From positions 20,431,001 through 20,495,000 of the forward strand of contig JAWUZG010000013.1 in the NCBI GenBank assembly GCA_036785705.1: a DNA stretch of 64,000 bases. Reading direction: 5' to 3'. Every line of letters begins with the position of its first letter. The first letter of the stretch is position 1. The position numbers and the translations under genes are program-made. The notes below the pieces were generated by a model, which saw nothing but the letters and a program-made list of their open reading frames with translations, searched no databases and was not told the DNA's origin. This document shows, piece after piece, positions 24,579 through 35,889 of this stretch. Origin of the DNA: Acanthornis magna (lineage: Eukaryota > Chordata > Aves > Passeriformes > Acanthizidae).

Positions 24579-25879
24579 GACCATATAGATAAAATATTAG
24601 TCATAAATTAAGTACAGTGGCAACCAGATAAATTCCACTTGGATATCATTATCCACAGCCATCCAGATGTTCTGGAAATGATTCATTAGAGATACATTCT
24701 GTAACTATAGAGATAAGGAGTCAAACTGGATGTCTGGAACACATTTTACTGACCAGGTCAGGATGCAAAAGTCTTCCGAGATGACCAGGTCAGTGGCCAG
24801 AGACACTTGGAGAAGATAATCTGATATTTTGGCAAGCTCATGCACACATTAAAACACAGAAGAGGTAAGAGGATGGAATTTGTTTTTAAAAAAAAAAAAA
24901 AAAAAGGTGCTGGCAGCTGCATGGTGTCAGCTGTATTTGTAATAATAAAGCACTTTCTGGTGAGCACAAGCCCCCCCAATTTGTGGTAATTAATCCCAAC
25001 CCCAAGCTAAGTCAGTAGTGTTAGCCAAGGGTGATAACATGAGCATATTTCTTGAGTACAACATCATCCATTTCTAGTTTTCTAGCCTACAGCATTCCTG
25101 CTCGCATTCTTCCATGGCATCTGAATTTGGATCTGACCTACATCCCACTCCACCCTCAAAGCACAAGAGACACCATGAAATGTCAGGTTTTGGCCACACT
25201 GACTTTTCACATTGGATAAAGGAGCTTTTCTTATTGCCTGCACTGAATTCTCACCTCAAAAGTGCTCTTCTGGAGATAATATTTAAAGACATCAAGCAGC
25301 AAAGTGTGCTAAGATAGGGCTCTACCTTTCCCTGGGCCTGCCGAAATCCTGCTGAACCACTGATTATTGGAGACTCCTCCAGGGCGAAGAAAAGGAGTTC
25401 CTTGTAAAAGATAAAGAAAACTGAAATTTCATATTAATATCAACAGACTTTGATCTAGCAATATATCTACCAAATGTTATTCCAGTATCACACTCTAAAT
25501 CTCTGTCTCCAAAATGATGTGGATTGTCAGAACTTCATACATAAATTTATAAGGGACCATCTTTAATTTCATGCAAATGACAGTCCTAAATGGCCCTAGT
25601 AAAATACTCATTGTCTTCTGCTCCCATAAATTGCAAACTTCTTTCAGTTTTTCATGAACTCAGAAGACGAACGACATTCTAACTGTGCTCATCACACGTT
25701 GTGGTGGCCTTGGCCTTGCACCATGTTCCTGTGCTGAAATATTAAGTTCCAACCAAAAGAAAGGGTGATATTCAGCAAAAGTTTTTGTAAAAAGAGTAAA
25801 ATTCTCAATAAATTTGGGAGATTAAATGTTTTAATATGCTTTAAATGGATGTTTTATTTGCTAGGTACAAATATGTGCT
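24579..25879. other. Unique non-coding stretch with poly(A) run
   Basis: AT-rich. An 18-base A run lies at 24888-24905 with no processed gene copy recognisable upstream of it. Confidence 0.55.
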
Positions 25880-25962
25880 TGGGGACATGAGTCAGTGGTG
25901 GCCTTAATGGTTGGACTCAGTGACCTTGGAGGACTTTCCAACCTTGATGATTCTATATTCAG
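25880..25962 (+). mobile_element. CR1 3'-tip fragment (different subfamily)
   Basis: Sense CR1 terminus of the type GTTGGACTCAGTGACCTTGG, then CTTTCCAACCTTGATGATTCTAT. This differs from the CCTTCCAACCCAAACCAT ending of most copies in the window and points to another CR1 subfamily. Confidence 0.87.
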
Positions 25963-28900
25963 GTCAAATTGACTTTTATTTTGGAGTCCCACACACTGTA
26001 GACTGTATAATTTGTTAGCTTGAGGGTTTTGTCCAGCAATCCCATTTTTGTTATACTAATGACAGTCTCTACAATCCTTCAGAAGAAAAATTACAATGTT
26101 TTCCTTCAAAGTATTTTCTCAGGAAAAAAAAAATCCCAAAAGGATCTAAAGATTTTATCCAGAAACACCTGTCTTCAGGACTGAAAAGGAGGAAAGCAAA
26201 GGATTTCCCAGCTTCCCTCCTACCATCCTACATATTTCCTAACCATGTACTGATAATAAATGTGACTGAGTGGATCCTGTGGTGCAGTGTGAACTTACTG
26301 GGACCCAAACATGGCCGTAATTTGGAGGATTCCTAACTAATAGCTGAGTCTTAATGAGTCCATTTCCATGAGGGTTATCTCTCAGGATTAAAGAAGGACC
26401 TGTCCGGTCACCCAGGGCAAGGTTTTGGGTCTTGAGATGCACACAGAGCTGTGAGCTGCTGTAAGAGTTGGGTCACAGTAATCAATAGTTCAACCCAATT
26501 AGCAGTGGAGAGGTTCATTTGCTACATTTAGGGGAAGCAGCTCTACACCTAAGCCACCTGCAGAGCTTTGGTGGCTTTAGGGACATGAATCACACCTGGC
26601 AAGGACCTCACAGGCCTTATTCTACAGCATTACAGAAATTTTACTGCGGACTTTTAGGGCCGAGAGGGTCAGAAATGAAGGCACTGCTGCTGCTAAAGGC
26701 ATTCAGCTGATTCACAAAACCCACAGCCTCAATTCTTTCCATAAAAACAACCCAGAGGTTGGTCTGGGAAGTCACCACTATGGAATTAGGATTTGTAATT
26801 ACTGTGTGGATGGTCCAAGGCCCACAGGAACACAAGCAGGGAATTGCCCAATGTCACGGCAATAAGAGATGCCCTTGGAGGGGATGAAGAGCCAGCCCAG
26901 TGGCTGTGACTGTGCCCAAAAATAAATGATGAATTTTCAAAAGGGGGAAGCAAACCAGTGGCAGAAATGGACCATACTGGGACACCTCTCCCATGGAACA
27001 GAATAAAACCAAACCAGAAAATTTCACTACTGACAACATGAAAAGGCCAAACAAACCATGACTAAGGAACCACAGGAAATGACAGCAAGGGTGGACATGC
27101 TCCTCTTTCCAATTTAACCACTGAGAGATTAAAAAATGAGACATTTCTTAACCACTGCTCGATGACTTTATTTCAGAATAGCAGTGCTGCAGTCCTTCTG
27201 CATTAGGCTATCACTGCTCAAAATGTACTTGTGAGTGTAAATATAAGATTCAGTCTTTAAAATCTTTCTTTTAGGTTGATGATAGTTGTATCACATAAAG
27301 TCTCTGTGTCCTAGCAACAACATAACTCTTGCTAAACTCAGGCAATTGGAAAATCAGTCAAATTCAGACACAATTAAGATTAAATGTCATAACTGGCAAT
27401 GTATGAAAAATACTAGGCCTTTCCAATTTAACTTTTTTTTTTTTTTATTCTCATCTCCATATCTTTTGCAATGATTCATGCAATGACATGAGTAATACAT
27501 GGAAATAAATGAGAACTGACTTTCGCTAAAATATCAGAATACAGAACATTAGTTCTTCTCTAAGCATGTCTGGGTGCAGCTCCCATTCTCCTCTGAACCA
27601 AACACACACAGCTGATAAAAAGCACAAAGGTATCCAAGCTCCAAAATGGGCTAATTTTAAACTTAAATCACATCTTAAACCTCTTTCTAAGACTCAACTT
27701 TCCTAATTTTCCCTTGACCAAACTTCAACCCAACGCAATTGTCAAGTGTTTGCACAGGCTACAACCTCCAATAAGAAGATTCTGTGAAAGCCAACAAAAG
27801 AGATATTTTTTTCCCTTTCTAATTGCCTTAACAATAGGCTAAGAACAAACATTAGGAAGACCTACAAAATTCACCTCAGCTCATATGCAAATTCCAGCAC
27901 TGGCAAAAGCCCTAGAGATGTGGTTTCCAGACACTACATGATCTTCCGTGCTCCCTCTGCTCTTGGATATATTTTCACCCCGCTTGAACTGTGTAAAAAA
28001 TATGCATAAAGAAGCAAAGGGGAACACTGGAGATGAGAAAAGCAGCCATGCTGTGATTAAAGATGTATGGTGCTTCTGATGGAAGGAAAGGAAAAGAACG
28101 CTGGCAATTAAAACCAGGAACACCAGACCAGGCATGCACCTCTCTGCAGACTTCTGATATTGTGAGGAGACTTTCCAGGGAGAAAGCTAATGTCACTGTA
28201 ATCCTTGCTTTTCCCAGTAAAATATATATGTTTTTGCAGAACAGGATTCACTTCTGAAGCTGTACCAACAAGTAAATTATTCATAAGAGAAGAGATAAAA
28301 GACAGAACATTTCACAGAGTAAAATATTTAGACTCCCCTATCTCTGGCGGTGTGATCATGCTCGCACTAACTGGGCATACTGGGAATCAAAATGAAGCTA
28401 AATTAAGTGGTACAAACGATGCATATAAAATACATCAAGTTGATAAAAAAGACAGCTCTCCTGTACCTACGTTTCATCTTTCATGTTGAACCAGTTCAAG
28501 GAGAACTAAGCAAAGACGCAATTAATCAGTGCTCTAACATTGTGCTCCTTATCAATATGTGAGTGCAACGCCTTGATAAAACAGGATGCTTAAAGGGCTG
28601 CTAAATGTATCAATATTCAATTACACAATGTTAATAAAGCCATTAAAAGAGAATTAACAAGGGTTTACTCAGGAAGTATCTCTGTCTGACATTAGGTGGC
28701 TCTTTAAACATTTTCTAAAGAAATACAGTAAAAAGCTATTAAAATATTTATGCAATGCTTGCATTAGTTCTGTTTAACTGGCACAGCAGCAATAATATCA
28801 GCAGTTTTAAATGCCCTGCTTCTCAGCACCACGATTATCCACTAGTTATGAGAGCTAAATAAATTCCCAGTCTTAGAATTTTAATGCTTTTCATTACAAA

Positions 28901-30612
28901 GAAAAGATCTCCAAATCCTTCATTAAAGTTCAGAGCCTTGCTAAAATCGGATGCTTCCAAGTCTTTGCTGAGGAACCAATATCAGAGTGTGCTGCAGCAG
29001 GAGCTGGGCTGGAGATTGCCACCAAGGCTCCTGCCTGCCCAGGTAGCCCCAGAGGAAAATTGGGTTTGGCCCCAAATCTTTGAGCTCAGGCCTCAGAGGC
29101 AAAGCCTTCCTGGAGAGCTCCGACAGCAAATGCAGATTATTTCACTCCGAGAGATTGTGCTGGTGCAGCACTTCTGGGCTCCTGGCTCCTCCTCTATTCC
29201 CCAGTAACAAAAAGCCTCCCAGGACTTGTTAAATTAGCCAATGTAATGAAGTCCAATTCTGTGTTATTTGCACAGGGACTGGAAAAGATTTCATGTTTCC
29301 ATGTACATAAACAAAACCTGGCTCAGCACACCAGGGAATTAAGAGGTTTATAAAATATAAAAGACATTCACATTAATCTGTTAAACAATTCATTCTCTAC
29401 CCTGCCCTTTCCTACTAAGTGAATTCATTACTTATAAAAAATAGATATTTGCTGCTGGCTCTTCTTGCTGCTGGTGACTCAGTGCTGGCCCCCGACACCT
29501 TGGGGCTCTCTGGGGGGACACTGATGCTGCCCCTGGTGGCACAAGCACTGGAAGAGAAGGAAGATGCAAGTGTCCTCTCTCCCTGTTATTCAGAAATTTT
29601 GGGTGCATAACAATGCCAGCTGAGCTGCAGGAAGGACAGACTGCACCATTGAGCTGAATTAAATTATTAGGAAGTGTGGGGATTAAACAAATGAATTCAG
29701 ACCCTAGAAAATCAAAATTAAAGCAGTTTCTCTGATGCTGCCCACACAATGCTGAGTATTTTTTTCCAGGAATTGCTAAGCTAAGGGAAAATGCTGGTTT
29801 CTTGCAGGACAGGTTGGGCAATCTTCATCAACATAAACCCATCTTTACACTGAGGCACTCACAGCTTTTCTCAAGGAACTACTGCAATTCTGATGGATAC
29901 TCCTCTAAACTAGTATAAAAATCCATATTCTTCTTCAGAAAATAACAGCACATTATTTAAAAAGATCAAACAGGTGCTACCAAGTAAAAACCTCTTAACA
30001 AGAACTGCATTTGTTTTCCTTTTGAAAAGGTCATTACAGCCAATCACGAGGCCTCCGAGCTCAAAGAAAGTCAAATGTGTGCCCTGCTTGAACATTATCC
30101 GCACAAAGCTTTGAAAGACATTAATCTGCCACAATTTGCATCCACAAAACAAAGTGAGGAACACTTTTAACAACGACGGAGCTCCTCTATGAACAAAGAT
30201 TGTGTTAACCAATCCAACCCAAATCCAACCCAAAAGCAAGTGGAAACAAAAGCTACTAGCTCCTACTGCTTTGTTTTCAGAAGTCACTAATAACCACCCA
30301 ATTCTCTAATAAAACAATTAATTCTTCCTAGCACATTCTCTCCTCTCCTCCCCAAATGTTTTTGTTCCGGAAGTGTTTATTTTGCAATCACTACTGGGTT
30401 TCATGCCACCTCAAAACTATCACCCAGCTAATAATGTGGTATTATTTATTTGTATTTGGGTTCTTTTTTTTCTGTTTATGTAGGGGTAAGAGATACATTC
30501 AATTTTTTGTTCTTCATCTAGCAAGGATCCCTGCTTTTTCCTAGGTTAGATTTTTATTTGTCCAACTAAAAGCAATCAAAGGGGTCTGTGGAACTTGTTA
30601 AACTGTTGTAGC
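25963..30612. other. Long unique stretch
   Basis: 4.6 kb without recognised transposon, gene or array, except a 14-base T run at 27433-27446. The part from 28560 to 28760 is AT-rich and complex in composition. A frame at 29910-30287 (minus, 125 codons) and one at 29432-29821 show no signature. Confidence 0.5.
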
Positions 30613-30703
30613 TCCAATCCAATCCAATCCAGTCCAATCCAATCCAATCCAATCCAATCCAATCCAATCCAATCCAATCCAATCCAATCCAATCCAATCC
30701 AAC
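30613..30703. repeat. (TCCAA)n pentanucleotide microsatellite
   Basis: About 18 tandem TCCAA units with a single variant (AGTCC instead of AATCC near 30632). Low divergence implies recent expansion and probable length polymorphism. Confidence 0.97.
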
Positions 30704-32417
30704 CTTCAACTAGATTAGTTTTAAATTTGATCAAATTATGCAACACCTAACAGGCACCAGCCTGTTTATGGAGGATTTGCCCATTTTTCAGCCAAATGCA
30801 AGGGGTCTGATCACTTTTATTTTCATATTTATAGCAGAGTCATCTTTCAGGGAGTGTAAGAGTGTCCCTTTCAAAAGCAGGAGACACATCCAACACAGGA
30901 AACACTGCAGAGAGACAAATGTGTCCTCTGGATTTCTGAGTCACCCCAGCCCATTTATTAAGCACGGAGTTGTGCTTTTACAACTGGTCTCCATCAGAGA
31001 TATTTCAATCTGTTACCCGAGCGTCATCTCTGCTAATGACTCACCGTGCAGCCTCGTTCCATTGAGCTTGATTTCACTGCCTCATCAGCCTCTTGTTCTC
31101 CAGGGGCAAAGCTGCTCCTTTCAGCATGTTCAGCCCACAGAGAAGTGGCCATTAACTCCAGTTCCTCATTATGTAAGAATCAGCTAATCAAGACTGACCA
31201 AGACATAACTGATGTTGTGATTGAAGAAAGGGAGACATCTGCTTGGAATTATCCAGCCTGCTGTTTCAAAACTGATAAGGCATTTACTGCCTCGCTGCTC
31301 AATGGGAACGGGAATAAATGGTTTTGGGGGACGGCTGGAGGAATGTGGAGTTTGCTTCAGCAATGGCTTGGGAGGGGGAGAGAGATGGAGGGCACAGAGT
31401 GCAAGCAAGGCCCAGTGCTGAGGAGAAAAGGCAGAACCTGTGTGTAAACCACATCAGCACAAGGCACAGCTGACAAATCCTAAACTATGTTTGAGGGGCT
31501 GTTTGTAATGTAAAAAAAATTGTCATTTCCATGGTTTTCAGGCTAAGTTGTAAAAATATTTCTACTTCCATTTCCTAATTCCCATCCAGTTGTGTTTTTT
31601 TTTTTTTAAATCTAATATCCAAATGTATCAAATTCATTTCTCATGTGAATGGGAAGCCATTCCCCTGAAGTCAGAGTGGGCTGTATAGATGTACTCCTGA
31701 TTAATTTGGTGATGGAGCTTGCTTTTTTATTTCTAAATGTCACAGGCAGATTTTCTGAAGCCAAAAGTTTACATGTTTTATCAGAGCACAGGAGATACAT
31801 CTTCTCATTCTTTCGTTTTACAGAAAAAAAACTGTTATAAAACATGACCTTTTTATGCATAAGCTGTAGCAGAATATGCTGGGCAGATAAAATATGTAAC
31901 GTGATAAAGACCGCATTGAAACTGAACCCTAACTGGGGCTGTAGCTGAACATAACTCTTGTTTCCCTTATGGAAAGGAAGAGCATCAGATAGGAAGAGGA
32001 CACTGTGCTTTTCCTGGACCGAGCAAGGCTGAGAGAGTGCAAATATGTGGGGCAGATGAAGGAACAGGGAGGACTGGGAAGCACAAATTGCCAGGAATAG
32101 TCCCATTTCGGGGGATCATTACCGGGTTCTCAAATTACTTTATTCCTCCAAAAGGCACTTTCCACTCCCAGCCAGGTACTGCGGCTTTTCACAGCTACTT
32201 CAAATGAGCGAGGAGCAGGTAGCAAGATAAAAGCAGAGGAATAAATTGGCCCAATTTCTTGAAGGAATCTGTCTGGATTACTGAGGCCAGACATCAAAGA
32301 AGGGGAAAAAAAAGCACCCTCTTGCCAAGCTTATGTTTCCATATATGTATTTCCTCCCCACTCTTCATATAGACTCTGCTTTTTGCATCAGCCCTCTTGG
32401 CTGATATCACAACACTT
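30704..32417. other. Unique non-coding stretch
   Basis: Nothing recognised. A T run lies near 31597-31608. Frames at 30738-31187 and 31612-32106 (about 150-164 codons) have no signature. Confidence 0.5.
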
Positions 32418-32433
32418 TGCGCTCGCGCGCTGC
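32418..32433. other. CpG-dense 16-mer (GCGCTCGCGCGC core)
   Basis: A run with five CpG dinucleotides in 16 bp, in DNA that is otherwise CpG-poor. It sits 9 bp upstream of the triplicated 32-bp repeat. Confidence 0.8.
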
Positions 32434-32442
32434 TTTTCATCT

Positions 32443-32538
32443 TCAAAATGTGAACAAATTCATCCTCGAGGCTCTCAAAATGTGAACAAATTCATCCTCG
32501 AGGCTCTCAAAATGTGAACAAATTCATCCTCGAGGCTC
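32443..32538. repeat. 32-bp tandem repeat, 3 identical copies
   Basis: Units at 32443-32474, 32475-32506 and 32507-32538 are identical at all 32 positions. Each contains CTCGAG. Perfect identity indicates very recent expansion, or an assembly artefact. Confidence 0.97.
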
Positions 32539-34002
32539 TGCTGGGAGGAAATGAGATGAATAAACCTGGGGATCCCTCGTTCCCTGCAGGGCAGTGGGAT
32601 GCGGGCTGGCTGGGACTCGGCGTGAGCACCTCCCGGCCCCACGCGCTCTGCAGGCTGGGATGGGTTTGGATTTCTCCAGCATTTCTTTTTGCCATCCTTG
32701 GAGCCCTGAGAAACTGCTCTGTCACTTGGAAAGGAACTGACATTTTCTGGAAAGAGTCTCAAATTCAGCATCCAGCAAAGTGTCTGCTTCTCCTCTGAAT
32801 TCAGCCCCAGACACAGAAAAATCTTGTCCTCAAGTACTTTTCACCTGCCTTTTTCTCTCTTTCTTTCTTAATTTCTGTTTGTTTTTTTTCTTTTTCATTC
32901 TTATTCTATCTTTTCCTTTCCCTTTTCCATTTTCTGAAGAGGCGAAGCTCCCGTGGTAGCTGCAGAGAGCCAGCTGTTGCAGCAAGCAGCTTTGCAGACA
33001 TGCCTGCAGCCTGAGTCACGCACGCCGCGCTCGAGAAATGGAAAAGGAACCGAGGAATGGAAAAGGAACCGTTACATCAGGGATGTTGAATGGGATCGTG
33101 CCCAGAGAAACATCCAGGAATCACACTCTGCCGTGGACACCAGGAATTCGCTTCTTTCCCCTGCTTTCCCTCCTCTTTCCATGGATTTTGTGACAGAGGA
33201 GGACCCCAATGTTTTTACAGAGGGGTCTGTGCACATTGGCCACGTTCCCTGCAGCCCTGGCAGGAAAGAAATGCTTGAAATGCTGAAGGCTGCCCTACTG
33301 TGCCTATGGAAATTCATGCACCTGGAAACCCCTCTCAAGGGAGCTTTGAGAAAGGGCAAACAAGAGAAAATATAGAAGAAAGAACAAAGGGAAAAGAGAG
33401 ACAAATTAGATGAACATTTATGTGGAGGTTCATGCACTCAGTTCCTGATTGAGGTTTTTAAAGGAAACCAAGGTAGGAACTCTTCATGAGAACAGCATGA
33501 CCAGTTACTCCTTAGCCCCTTAAAAAAATTCTTACACTCAGTTTGTGATACAAATCCATTCTTATATGGTTACAGGGATGTAAACCATCTCCCAGGACCT
33601 CAAAATACAAATCACTTGGGGCAGACTTTCATCTAAACTCCATGACCACAGCATGGCAAAGCTGTCAGACCTTAGGATTTAAGCATGACTGTGACAGGAT
33701 TATCAGTGGCTTGCTTTTGGGTTTGGTTGGTTTGTTGGTTTTTTAAAAAACTTATGACAGAGCAGAAAAAACTTGAGGACATGAATCTCAAGTATTAGAA
33801 TGAAAGACATAATAAAAAGAATCTTAAATCTTGCATCTTACTTTTTTTTTTTTTTCCTGTTGCGATATCTTTTCCCAGTTTGTTCTGACATGGGCACACA
33901 TTGACAGGTCTTCCTCCTCCTGCTCCTGCTGTCTCCCTTCTGCTACATCCACCCCCAGCTAAAATCGTAGGGGTAAACTCAGGGAAGGGACAACTACCTG
34001 AA
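32539..34002. other. Mixed non-coding stretch with pyrimidine tract
   Basis: Contains a GC-richer part (32570-32680), a C/T-rich tract at 32846-32935, a TGAGTCA AP-1-type site at 33012-33018 and a 19-bp doublet (ATGGAAAAGGAACC) at 33035-33070. A T run lies near 33842-33856. No gene is recognised. Confidence 0.55.
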
Positions 34003-34162
34003 ACATGGAATGGTTTGGGTGGGCAGGGACCTTTAAGTTTGTCTTGTTCCACCCCTGCCATGACAGGGACACCTCCCACTGTCCCAGGCTGCTCCAAGCC
34101 CTGTCCAGCCTGGCCTTGGACACTGCCAGAGATCCAGGGGCAGCCACAGCTTCTCCAGGCCA
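34003..34162 (-). mobile_element. CR1 LINE fragment, 5'-truncated
   Basis: Antisense CR1 3' end: GGAATGGTTTGGGTGGGCAG, the CCCTGCCATGACAGGGACACC core, GCTCCAAGCCCTGTCCAGCC and CCAGGGGCAGCCACAGC. About 160 bp remain. Confidence 0.93.
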
Positions 34163-35524
34163 GCTGTCTCCCCACCCTCAGTTTTGACTCAAAAACTCAT
34201 TTACAGTACTCCCTGTGTTTCTAAAGCCAGAAAACAATATCCACAAATGTTTCTGAGAAGCAGGAGAATCCCCTTGGGTCTGGCCTGGTCTCTTTACAGG
34301 TGTGGTGAGAACGAGATCAAACACCCCTGGGCAGTGCAGAGCAGGGCTCAGCATTTCCCCTTTGCTGCCATTGGAACACTGCTCACTCATGTCAGGAACA
34401 AGTCTTAAAAAAACCCCAACAAGCAAGAGGATTCCTAAGGCTGCCCAAGGAGCAGATAAAAAAACCACGTGAGGAACCCTCGGGAGGTTTGTGAGCCAAG
34501 CCTGGCTCCAGCTGGAGCCTCCCATCCTTCTCCTGCCACCCTGCACAGAGACCTGGGACCCGCAGCGCTCCTCGCCACGTGGGCTGCGCTATCAGCAGGA
34601 GATTATGAGCTTTCCAGAAAGGTTTTATCTCCTGGCTCTCCGCAGTTATGAATTTACTCTCCTGGAGGATTGCGTGTTGCCGTGTGCTCGTTATCACGGC
34701 GCTGGGGCTGAGCTCAGCCCGCCCGCAGAGGGAGGGAGCAACATTCCTGCTCTGTCCCCATGGCCAGATGTCCTCCTGACCCCTGTGCTGAGCCACAGCA
34801 CAGGGAAGTGCTGAAAACCTCACATTCTGCACTGCAAGGGGAGGTTAAAACACAGCTCGGAAAATATTGGATTCTAGTGCTGCAATACATTCAGAGAGTG
34901 AAACCTAAAGCAGACTAATTCTGTATTAAATTTATTAACATTTGCCTCTGTATTACTGTTGTATTTCTGATTGGAAGGGACAGCTCTAGGATTGCTCTGA
35001 CAGACAGTGAACAAGCAAAACTCTCAAAGCTGCCAGCTGATGACACTGTGGAAACTCAGGAAAACACTCGTGCAGAGAAATCAGCACGTGTGCCACCATC
35101 AGACTGATTTTGTTTGCTATAGAACCAGGTCTGTGGCTCTGCAGAACACACAGAAGCGTTCAACTTCCCACATCTCAGTTTTTCCAGAAAAAAGGGACGG
35201 AGCTGAGCGGCACTGAGTGCCCTGACCCCAGGTGTGCCCCGAGCCAGGGTTTGGGATGTGAGTAGGACACAGTCCTCTCTTCCCTCCAGGGAATGTGGCA
35301 CAGCCCCATTGTCCTGCTGTTTTGTGGGCATGGGAAGAGAAGTTTGACCTGGATACACATTGTGACAGTCAGCCACAAGGTCTCAGAATTTGTATTTCTG
35401 AGTCTTTTTATCCTCTCCCCAGCATGTTGTATCAGCATATAAATGTCTTCTTTCACTGTTCCTTTCTTTTGGTGGATTTCTGCAAGGAGCCGGAACTCCT
35501 TATGGGGAACTCCGCCTGTTTGTG
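34163..35524. other. Non-coding stretch with CpG-richer, E-box patch
   Basis: Around 34460-34740 CpG is clearly more frequent than in the flanks. Two palindromic CACGTG E-boxes occur at 34466-34471 and 34576-34581. No gene is recognised. Frames on both strands overlap. Confidence 0.5.
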
Positions 35525-35586
35525 GGAGTTGGAACTCGATGATCTTTTAGGTCCCTTTCAACCCAAGACTTTCTATGATTCTGCAA
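35525..35586 (+). mobile_element. CR1 3'-tip fragment
   Basis: GGAGTTGGAACTCGATGATC, then TTAGGTCCCTTTCAACCCAAG and TTCTATGATTCTGC. This is a short sense CR1 terminus with the octamer ending. Confidence 0.9.
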
Positions 35587-35716
35587 TTGTAAGGAGAGAA
35601 AAAACAGACTGAAAAAGCAGCAGCTTCTCTCCTGGTAGGGCTGAATCCTTTCACTTCAAAATGACACAGCCAAAGGTAGCTCTGACCACACAACATTGAC
35701 TACCATTGCTAAAAAT

Positions 35717-35889
35717 CATAGAACAAACCTTGATTTCTCAATGCCCATGCTAAATATTCCATAGAACAAACTTGGATTCTCAATGCCCATGCTAAATATT
35801 CCATAGAACAAACCTTGATTTCTCAGTGCCCATGCTAAATATTCCATAGAACAAACCTTGATTTCTCAATGCCCATGCTAAATACTCCA
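35717..35889. repeat. 43-bp tandem repeat, 4 copies
   Basis: Units start at 35717, 35760, 35802 and 35845 (43, 42 and 43 bp apart). The unit begins CATAGAACAAACCTTGATTT and ends ATGCTAAATATTC. Copies differ at only a few positions, and the second is 1 bp shorter. Confidence 0.97.

Noticed and set aside
24888..24905. Poly(A) run as the tail of a processed pseudogene
   Set aside because: The upstream sequence shows no gene-like frame, and no flanking target duplication was seen.
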